Part shown: positions 1 to 4,538 of the stretch, in pieces | Numbering within the stretch: the stretch's first letter is position 1 | Layout of the letters: every line of letters starts with the position of its first letter | Assembly: GCA_044220535.1 (NCBI GenBank) | Contig: JBGAQU010000076.1 | Coordinates: forward strand, 1-13,210 | Length of the DNA: 13,210 nt | From: JBDHTS01 sp044220535 | Lineage (GTDB): Bacteria; Pseudomonadota; Alphaproteobacteria; Micavibrionales; Micavibrionaceae | Direction of reading: 5' to 3' | The notes under the pieces: model-generated | Seen by the model: the letters and a program-made list of their open reading frames with translations, nothing else | The model's database searches: none | What the model was told of the DNA's origin: nothing | Position numbers and translations under genes: made by a program

Positions 1-1
1 G

Positions 2-1462
2 ATTCCCAATATCCTTGCCATCGACCAGGGCACCACCAGCTCCCGCGCCATCCTGTTTTCTGCGAAAGGCGAAATCCTGAGCGTCGCGCAAAAAGAACTG
101 AAACAACATTATCCTGCCAATGGCTGGGTCGAACAGGACGCGAATGATATATGGCGCGACACGCTCGCATGCTGCCAAAAAGTTTTAAAAACAACGAAAG
201 ATGTCGCCGCCATCGGCATCACCAATCAACGTGAAACAACCATTTTATGGGACAGGAAAACCGGCAAACCTGTCTATAACGCCATCGTCTGGCAGGACCG
301 CCGTACGGCCAAGCTGTGCGATAAACTCCGTAAGGCGGGCCATGAAAAAACCATCCGCGCCACAAGCGGCCTGCTGCTCGATCCCTATTTCTCCGCCACC
401 AAAATCGCCTGGATCCTGGAGAACGTCAAAGGTGTTCGCAAACGTGCTGAGAAAGGCGAGATCGCCTTCGGCACCGTCGATTGCTGGCTACTCTGGAACT
501 TGACCGAAGGCAAAACCCACGCGACCGACGCCACCAATGCTGGCCGCACCATGCTGTTCAACATCCGCAAACAGCAATGGGACAAAGACCTGCTGAAACT
601 TTTCAAAATCCCGGAATCCATCCTGCCCGACGTTAAAGACAACGTCGCCGATTTCGGCACGGCCACCGTATTTAAAAACCCCATCCCCATCACCGGCATG
701 GCGGGCGACCAGCACGCCGCCATGATCGGCCAGGCCTGTTTCAAAAAAGGCATGGTCAAATCCACCTATGGCACCGGCTGCTTCGCACTGATGAATATCG
801 GCGACACGTTTAAGGAATCGAAAAATCGCCTGCTGACCACCATCGCCTACCGCCTAAACGGTAAAACCACCTACGCCATCGAAGGCTCCATCTTCGTCGC
901 GGGCGCCGCCATCCAATGGCTGCGCGATGAATTGAAAATCATCAAAACGTCGGCAGACAGCGAAAAACTGGCGCGCTCGGTCAGGGACAATGGCGGCGTC
1001 TATTTCGTCCCCGCCTTCACCGGCCTCGGCGCGCCCTACTGGAATCCGGATGCCCGCGGCGCCATCACCGGCCTGACCCGCAACGCATCCGCTGCCCACA
1101 TCGCCCGCGCCGCGCTGGAGGCGCAGGCCTACCAGACCCTCGACCTGATGGCCGCCATGAAAGCCGACAGCGGCCACAACCCCAAAATCATCCGCGCCGA
1201 TGGCGGCCTGGTCGTCAACCGCTTCATGTGCCAGTTCCTCTCCGACATGCTGGGCAGGCCAGTCGATATCCCCAAAATCACCGAAACCACGGCATTGGGC
1301 GCAGCCTATCTGGCCGGTATTGGCGCGGGATTATATGACGGATTGGATGATGTCGCCGAACGGTGGAAGCATGCAGCCACCTATAAGCCAAAAATGACAA
1401 AAATCCGCGATGGTTTGTATCGGCAATGGCAAAAAGCAATTGAAATGATTTTAAAGCATTAA
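2..1462 (+). CDS. glpK: glycerol kinase, 5'-truncated by window edge
   Basis: This is cytoplasmic FGGY-family glycerol kinase, which phosphorylates glycerol with ATP to sn-glycerol 3-phosphate. The reading frame is open from base 2 and gives 486 residues to the TAA. The family is about 495-500 residues, so only some 5-12 N-terminal residues are missing. Visible motifs, in order, are the N-terminal phosphate-binding loop ILAIDQGTTSSRAILF, GITNQRETT followed by IVWQDRRT, FGTVDCWLLWNLT, the catalytic-Asp segment GMAGDQHAAMIG, STYGTGCF, PAFTGLGAPYW, and the C-terminal signature RADGGLVVNRFMCQFLSD followed by TTALGAAYLAG. The commonly used internal ATG at 500 would cut the N-terminal domain off, so the start lies outside the window. 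No other glp gene is visible. Identification is firm; allosteric control cannot be judged here. Confidence 0.96.
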   Translation: MPNILAIDQGTTSSRAILFSAKGEILSVAQKELKQHYPANGWVEQDANDIWRDTLACCQKVLKTTKDVAAIGITNQRETTILWDRKTGKPVYNAIVWQDRRTAKLCDKLRKAGHEKTIRATSGLLLDPYFSATKIAWILENVKGVRKRAEKGEIAFGTVDCWLLWNLTEGKTHATDATNAGRTMLFNIRKQQWDKDLLKLFKIPESILPDVKDNVADFGTATVFKNPIPITGMAGDQHAAMIGQACFKKGMVKSTYGTGCFALMNIGDTFKESKNRLLTTIAYRLNGKTTYAIEGSIFVAGAAIQWLRDELKIIKTSADSEKLARSVRDNGGVYFVPAFTGLGAPYWNPDARGAITGLTRNASAAHIARAALEAQAYQTLDLMAAMKADSGHNPKIIRADGGLVVNRFMCQFLSDMLGRPVDIPKITETTALGAAYLAGIGAGLYDGLDDVAERWKHAATYKPKMTKIRDGLYRQWQKAIEMILKH

Positions 1463-1468
1463 TGCTTG

Positions 1469-1479
1469 GGGCAAAGCCC
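1469..1479 (+). other. short hairpin just after glpK
   Basis: GGGC-AAA-GCCC forms a 4-bp stem, widened by a G-T pair, a few bases after the glpK stop. It is nested between TGCTT (1463-1467) and AAGCA (1495-1499). A tandem copy of GCGAAGC (1481-1487 and 1492-1498) follows. There is no T-run, so this is at best a weak or Rho-assisted 3' end for the glpK transcript. Confidence 0.2.
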
Positions 1480-1504
1480 TGCGAAGCTTTAGCGAAGCAG
1501 AGTA

Positions 1505-1556
1505 GTGCCTGGGGCCGGGATTGAACCGGCGATACTGCGATTTTCAGTCGCATGCT
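1505..1556 (-). repeat. displaced 3' fragment of tRNA-Phe (att-like direct repeat, copy 1)
   Basis: These 52 bases match 2211-2262 at 51 of 52 positions, in the same orientation. They correspond to tRNA-Phe nucleotides 23-74: anticodon arm with GAA, variable loop, T arm and 3' acceptor strand. Similarity stops abruptly at 1556, where the D arm and 5' acceptor strand should follow, so the fragment cannot make a tRNA. The single difference is at 1533 (tRNA position 46, A instead of G). The encoded CCA of the intact gene is not kept; the equivalent bases read CTA. A 3' tRNA fragment downstream of an intact tRNA is the usual footprint of integration by a tyrosine recombinase into the 3' half of a tRNA gene. 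Confidence 0.85.
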
Positions 1557-1574
1557 GTTTTTATGAACTTTTTA

Positions 1575-1608
1575 TTGACAAAATTTTTGTTGCCTGATAA
1601 GCTACAAT
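1575..1608 (+). promoter_or_regulatory. candidate higBA promoter/operator
   Basis: A perfect TTGACA -35 box lies at 1575-1580 in a very AT-rich stretch. The -10 is less clear: TAAGCT (1598-1603) has the ideal 17-bp spacing, and TACAAT (1603-1608) is a better hexamer but 22 bp away. An imperfect inverted repeat, TGATAA (1595-1600) against TTATGATCA across the start codon, could be the HigA operator, as HigA proteins commonly autorepress. The leader before the ATG at 1610 is very short, with no clear Shine-Dalgarno sequence. Confidence 0.45.
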
Positions 1609-1609
1609 T

Positions 1610-1888
1610 ATGATCAAAAGTTTCGGCGATCGACGAACGGAGGATATTTTTAAGGGCATAACCGTCAAGCGCCTGTCCGCCGATTTGCAAAGCCAGGCTT
1701 TGCGCCGCCTGCAATATATTGACGCTGCCGGTACGATAGAAGATTTGCGCCTGCCCCCGTCTAACCGGCTGGAACGCAAAAAGGGCAACCTGAAAGATTT
1801 CTATGCTATCTGGATCAACAAACAATGGCGCATCATATTCCGGTGGCGGGATGGCGCTCACGATGTGCAAATGATCGATTATCACTAG
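1610..1888 (+). CDS. higB: HigB toxin (RelE/ParE-superfamily mRNA interferase)
   Basis: The predicted 92-residue protein is the usual HigB length. HigB cleaves mRNA on the ribosome and is neutralised by HigA. Family hallmarks are the MIKSF start, the central RLPPSNRLE-like segment (about residues 46-55), KGN (58-60), the strand IWINKQWRIIFRW (about 67-79), and the C-terminal IDYH. The D-Y-H at the very end matches the position of the catalytic D90-Y91-H92 of Proteus HigB, so the toxin appears intact. The toxin-before-antitoxin order is the higBA hallmark. The TAG stop overlaps the higA Shine-Dalgarno sequence, implying coupled translation. The gene sits alone with higA between tRNA-Phe repeats, suggesting horizontal acquisition. 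Family assignment is firm; activity is inferred. Confidence 0.92.
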   Translation: MIKSFGDRRTEDIFKGITVKRLSADLQSQALRRLQYIDAAGTIEDLRLPPSNRLERKKGNLKDFYAIWINKQWRIIFRWRDGAHDVQMIDYH

Positions 1889-1898
1889 GAGGAAACCA

Positions 1899-2201
1899 AT
1901 GGCCCGCATGATCGAACTAACCCATCCCGGCATTATGCTGAAGGAAGATTTTCTGGGTGAAATGGATATCCGCCCCTCTGCGCTGGCAAAAGGAATCGGC
2001 GTGGACCGCGCCGCTATCTCCAAAATCCTGGCGGGCCGGCGCGACATCACCGCCGATATGTCGTTACGCCTAGGCCTTTTTTTCGGCCAGAGCGATTCTT
2101 TCTGGCTTAACCTGCAACGCGATTACGATCTGCGGGTGGCGCGGCGCGAGCGGCTGGCGGATCACAGGAAAACAATCCATCCCTACGAAGCGCATGCATG
2201 A
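1899..2201 (+). CDS. higA: HigA antitoxin (XRE-family helix-turn-helix)
   Basis: The predicted protein has 100 residues and is of the HigA type. The conserved N-terminal HPGIMLKEDFL precedes a helix-turn-helix at about residues 25-48 (SALAKGIGVDRAAISKILAG). ITADMSLRLGLFFG and FWLNLQRDYDL, both typical of HigA, follow. It should bind and inhibit HigB and repress the operon promoter. A strong AGGAGG at 1887-1892, 6 nt before the ATG and overlapping the higB stop, supports the start. A second in-frame ATG at 1908 (MIELTHPG) is a possible alternative. The stop ends 7 bp from the 3' terminus of the convergent tRNA-Phe gene. Assignment is firm. Confidence 0.92.
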   Translation: MARMIELTHPGIMLKEDFLGEMDIRPSALAKGIGVDRAAISKILAGRRDITADMSLRLGLFFGQSDSFWLNLQRDYDLRVARRERLADHRKTIHPYEAHA

Positions 2202-2208
2202 TGCCGAA

Positions 2209-2284
2209 TGGTGCCTGGGGCCGGGATTGAACCGGCGACACTGCGATTTTCAGTCGCATGCTCTACCAACTGAGCTACCCAGGC
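2209..2284 (-). tRNA. tRNA-Phe (GAA), CCA encoded
   Basis: The reverse complement of this 76-base stretch folds as a standard cloverleaf. The acceptor stem is GCCTGGG/CCCAGGC, the D stem GCTC/GAGC, the anticodon stem TGCGA/TCGCA with loop CTGAAAA (anticodon GAA), the variable loop GTGTC, and the T arm GCCGG-TTCAATC-CCGGC. The discriminator A is followed by an encoded CCA. All universally expected bases are present (T8, A14, GG at 18-19, TTC at 54-56). Its 3' two thirds are duplicated at 1505-1556, so it marks one end of the higBA islet. Confidence 0.97.
2211..2262 (-). repeat. att-like direct repeat, copy 2 (inside intact tRNA-Phe)
   Basis: This is the partner of 1505-1556: 52 bp with one mismatch, at 2239. 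It covers tRNA nucleotides 23-74 and would be the element-restored 3' end if the islet integrated here. Confidence 0.85.
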
Positions 2285-2296
2285 ATTAAGGCACGG

Positions 2297-2325
2297 TTTA
2301 TAGGGAAAAACCGGCGGGATGTCTA
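2297..2325 (-). promoter_or_regulatory. tRNA-Phe promoter
   Basis: On the minus strand, TAGACA (2325-2320) and TATAAA (2302-2297) are separated by exactly 17 bp. Both match the sigma70 consensus at 5 of 6 positions. Transcription would start near 2290, a few bases before the mature 5' end at 2284. The RNase G stop codon is only 14 bp upstream of the -35 box, so read-through from that operon may also contribute. Confidence 0.65.
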
Positions 2326-2338
2326 GCGATAAGTGAGA

Positions 2339-3571
2339 TTATTCAGCAATCACCGCCGCATAGCGTTCCTGCAGGGGCGGCGTCCGCCGCTGGCGGGTCA
2401 CTTCCACGATGCCCAGCGCCGTAATCCCGTGGATCTGCACCGTGCACGGGTCGTTGTTGAAATCGGCTTCTAAAGCGGTCAGAAACTTCTTTTCCTCAGC
2501 CCTATCTTTCATTTTCAGAATATCGATCAAGATCGCTCCGCCAAGGTTCCGCAGGCGGATCTGCCGCGCCACGGCCTTCGCGGCCTCCAGGTTGACGGCC
2601 AGCTTGCCCCGCGTATCCGCCGCCGAGTTCACGTCGATCACCACGCCGACGGCTGTCTCCTGCAGGATAATCGTGCCGCCGCCGGGTAAAACCTCATATG
2701 CATTGAACAGCGCTTCGATCTGCCCGACAATGTCGTGGAATTCAAACAGAGCAAAGCCTTTCTCCGCGTTCGGCACTTCAACCGGCTCGATCTTTGTCAC
2801 AAGGTCGGGCGCGAAAATATCGCACCATTCTTCCGCCTGCTGGAAATGGTCCATAACGGTCAGTTCAATTTTGGTGATGGGCCGCGCCGCCTGGTCGCTT
2901 AATGTGCGCTGGATCGCATCCGGCCCGCGCATGATCAGGGATGGCTGGTCGCCCGTGAAAAACGGCTGCATCTGCGTCCACATCGTGCGCAAAATTTTGG
3001 ATTCGCGGGTCAGCACATCCGTCTGGATGCCGGACGCCGCGGCGCGCAAAATGCACCCTTCACAGCCTTCAATCGATGTAAGCATGTTGAGAAGCTGGGT
3101 CCGCAACTTCTTGCTCTTGATGCGCTGGGACACCCGCGCTTCCATCTCCATCGGCCCGTAAATCAGGTAACGCCCGGGCAGCATGATGTTCATGCTCAGT
3201 TTCGGGCCTTTATCCTCCGCCTTGCTATACGGCTCTGCCGGGTTTTTGGGGAGATGCCCGCTCTTGGCCTGTACCGCAATCATCTGGCCGGGCTTCAGCA
3301 GCTTGCCAATGGCGACATCCCCGCCCTTTTTCCAGGTGCCGTCCTTCTGCCTGATCCGCACATCAGCATTATGAATAATGCCAATATTATCCCCGTCCAG
3401 GTTGACGAAGGCGGCGTCCAGCGACGCGTCGATCCGCGCCACCTTGGCCCAGTAGATCGAACCCCAGCGCACTTCCTCGCTCGCAGGATCGACCTCCAGC
3501 CCTTCCAGACGGCCCTGTTCCATTGCGGCGACCCACAGGCTGCCGTCCAGTTCTTCGATGAGGATATCCAG
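2339..3571 (-). CDS. rng: ribonuclease E/G family protein (RNase G-like), probable CTG start
   Basis: This is a predicted single-strand endoribonuclease for RNA turnover and rRNA maturation. The first ATG (3523) gives 394 residues but drops a conserved N-terminal strand. In-frame codons upstream encode LDILIEELDGSLWVAA, which matches the family start. The only plausible initiator there is CTG at 3571, 9 nt after an AAGGGG Shine-Dalgarno sequence, giving 410 residues. Numbered from the CTG: an S1 domain begins near 35 (GSIYWAKVARID...AAFVNL), followed by the 5'-sensor/RNase H-like region, then the catalytic metal-binding aspartates D313 (VVIDVNS) and D350 (ILIDILKM) and the segment QIRLRNLGGA. 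The protein ends at TRQRRTPPLQ plus a short tail and lacks the CPxC Zn-link of E. coli RNase E/G. It is the third gene of the infA-maf-rng operon. No yacG follows, although it often does in alphaproteobacteria. Confidence 0.9.
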   Translation of the reverse strand: MDILIEELDGSLWVAAMEQGRLEGLEVDPASEEVRWGSIYWAKVARIDASLDAAFVNLDGDNIGIIHNADVRIRQKDGTWKKGGDVAIGKLLKPGQMIAVQAKSGHLPKNPAEPYSKAEDKGPKLSMNIMLPGRYLIYGPMEMEARVSQRIKSKKLRTQLLNMLTSIEGCEGCILRAAASGIQTDVLTRESKILRTMWTQMQPFFTGDQPSLIMRGPDAIQRTLSDQAARPITKIELTVMDHFQQAEEWCDIFAPDLVTKIEPVEVPNAEKGFALFEFHDIVGQIEALFNAYEVLPGGGTIILQETAVGVVIDVNSAADTRGKLAVNLEAAKAVARQIRLRNLGGAILIDILKMKDRAEEKKFLTALEADFNNDPCTVQIHGITALGIVEVTRQRRTPPLQERYAAVIAE

Positions 3572-3577
3572 GCTCTC

Positions 3578-4150
3578 TTACCCCTTTAATGCGCCGCAAC
3601 CGGTCAATAATTGCATTGTATCGTAAAGAGATAAACCAATTATGTTTGAATGCGATCCCCGGATAAATTTTACATGGGCCGCGAACCGCCCCTGGATCCC
3701 GTACCCCCCGGCCTTGCCTTCCCATTCGCCGCTGTCCAGATAGGCCTGGATTTCCGGGGACGTCAGCCGTTTCACCTGCACCACTGTCTCGCATAAACGG
3801 CTTCTTAACCCGCCATCGGGGGTCACCAAGGCAATCCCGCCATGCACCACATGCCGCCGCCCGGATAAAAGGGGCAGGCATTGCGCAGCCTGTTCCCGCG
3901 TTTCCGCCTTGGGCAGGATGCGCCGACCGCAGGCCACCACGGAATCCGCGCCCAGCGTATAAGCGCCCGGTACGGCCACGGCCTGCGCCTTGCCGATCGC
4001 CAGCCGCAAAGCCAGCTTCCCCGGCAATTCATCCGGCAACGGCGTTTCGTCAATATCGGCAGGAATAATGGAATCGGGAATAATCCCGACCTGTTTCAGC
4101 AGATCGACCCGGCGCGGGGACGCGGAGGCAAGGATCAGTCTATTTTTCAC
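3578..4150 (-). CDS. maf: Maf-family nucleoside triphosphate pyrophosphatase
   Basis: The 190-residue protein is full length for the family. It should hydrolyse dTTP/UTP and modified nucleotides to monophosphates in the cytoplasm (house-cleaning). Seen motifs are LASASPRR at 7-14, GADSVV at 67-72 with the general-base D69, LPKAETREQA at 79-88, GEWEGKAGGYGIQG at 141-154 and GSHSNIIGLSL near 165-175. R13, K81 and Q153 agree with the YhdE-type (dTTP/UTP) subgroup rather than the YceF type; this subtype is recalled from the literature and is less certain. S174 replaces the proline of the usual GLPL. The start overlaps the 3' end of infA by 11 bp, and the stop lies 6 nt before the presumed CTG of rng, in the same frame, indicating translational coupling along the operon. 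Confidence 0.95.
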   Translation of the reverse strand: MKNRLILASASPRRVDLLKQVGIIPDSIIPADIDETPLPDELPGKLALRLAIGKAQAVAVPGAYTLGADSVVACGRRILPKAETREQAAQCLPLLSGRRHVVHGGIALVTPDGGLRSRLCETVVQVKRLTSPEIQAYLDSGEWEGKAGGYGIQGRFAAHVKFIRGSHSNIIGLSLYDTMQLLTGCGALKG

Positions 4151-4358
4151 GGAAGATAATACGGCCCTTGGTCAGATCGTAGGGCGTCATTTCGCAGATA
4201 ACGGTATCGCCCTGCAGGACGCGGATGCGGTTCTTGCGCATCTTGCCCGCCGTGTGGGCGAGGATTTCATGATCGTTTTCCAGCTTTACGCGGAACATGG
4301 CGTTCGGCAAAACTTCCGTCACCACGCCCTTGAATTCGATCAGATCTTCCTTGGCCAT
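4140..4358 (-). CDS. infA: translation initiation factor IF-1
   Basis: IF-1 is a 72-residue OB-fold protein that binds the 30S A site during initiation, and this product has exactly the canonical length. Diagnostic segments are MAKEDLIEFKGVVTEVLPNA, MFRVKLENDHEILAHTAGKM, RKNRIRVLQGD and the C-terminal TPYDLTKGRIIFRE. AAGGG lies just before the ATG, with short spacing. It is the first gene of infA-maf-rng, with a good promoter about 40 bp upstream of the ATG, and overlaps maf by 11 bp. Confidence 0.98.
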   Translation of the reverse strand: MAKEDLIEFKGVVTEVLPNAMFRVKLENDHEILAHTAGKMRKNRIRVLQGDTVICEMTPYDLTKGRIIFREK

Positions 4359-4377
4359 ACGCCCTTATGCTCCGTCA

Positions 4378-4405
4378 TTGTTTAGATATTCAAAGGGGTT
4401 ATAAT
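4378..4405 (+). promoter_or_regulatory. candidate tamAB promoter
   Basis: A perfect TATAAT at 4400-4405 is preceded by TTGTTT at 4378-4383 with 16-bp spacing; the -35 is weak (3 of 6). It overlaps the minus-strand -10 of infA. A transcript from here would carry a leader of about 125 nt, which includes the hairpin GCGGA-ACCC-TCCGC at 4446-4459. Confidence 0.4.
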
Positions 4406-4426
4406 CCACTTATCCTGCAATGCCAA
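4398..4426 (-). promoter_or_regulatory. promoter of infA-maf-rng
   Basis: On the minus strand, TTGGCA (4426-4421) and TATAAC (4403-4398) are spaced 17 bp apart. Each matches the sigma70 consensus at 5 of 6 positions. Transcription would begin near 4391, giving a leader of about 30 nt before infA. Confidence 0.65.
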
Positions 4427-4475
4427 GCTTTTAGATGGATGCGAAGCGGAACCCTCCGCATTCAGGGGCGTTTTA

Positions 4476-4505
4476 TTGTGCGGGGAAGCGAATCTTTGCT
4501 ATATA
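4476..4505 (+). promoter_or_regulatory. second candidate tamAB promoter
   Basis: TTGTGC (4476-4481) and TATATA (4500-4505), spaced 18 bp apart, lie closer to the TTG start of tamA at 4539. The match is weaker than at 4400-4405, and I cannot tell which promoter is used. Confidence 0.25.
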
Positions 4506-4538
4506 CGGGCCTTCAACCAGACAGTCGGCGGTTAACCT

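Larger units (their letters stand above)
1557..2210. mobile_element. minimal tRNA-Phe-integrated islet carrying only higBA
   Basis: The segment between the two tRNA-Phe repeats holds a complete toxin-antitoxin operon with its own promoter and no integrase, transposase or other recognisable gene. The repeat-to-repeat period is 706 bp. The intact tRNA (2209-2284) and the displaced 3' fragment (1505-1556) are in the order expected after site-specific integration into a tRNA 3' half. It could be a remnant of a larger island reduced to its stabilising TA module, or a small element mobilised in trans. The repeat structure is directly visible; the mobility is inferred. Confidence 0.55.

Noticed and set aside
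1505..1556. A second tRNA-Phe gene
   Set aside because: Only nucleotides 23-74 are present; the 5' acceptor strand and most of the D arm are replaced by unrelated AT-rich sequence.
1557..2210. An integrase or transposase remnant inside the islet
   Set aside because: All of the interval is taken up by higB, higA and their promoter; no further frame of useful length or recombinase motif is seen.
2409..3161. A 250-residue plus-strand ORF
   Set aside because: It is antisense to the well-supported RNase G gene, with a composition typical of a shadow frame.
3521..3523. ATG 3523 as the start of RNase G
   Set aside because: It would discard a family-conserved N-terminal strand encoded in frame immediately upstream, and it lacks the clear Shine-Dalgarno sequence that precedes the CTG.
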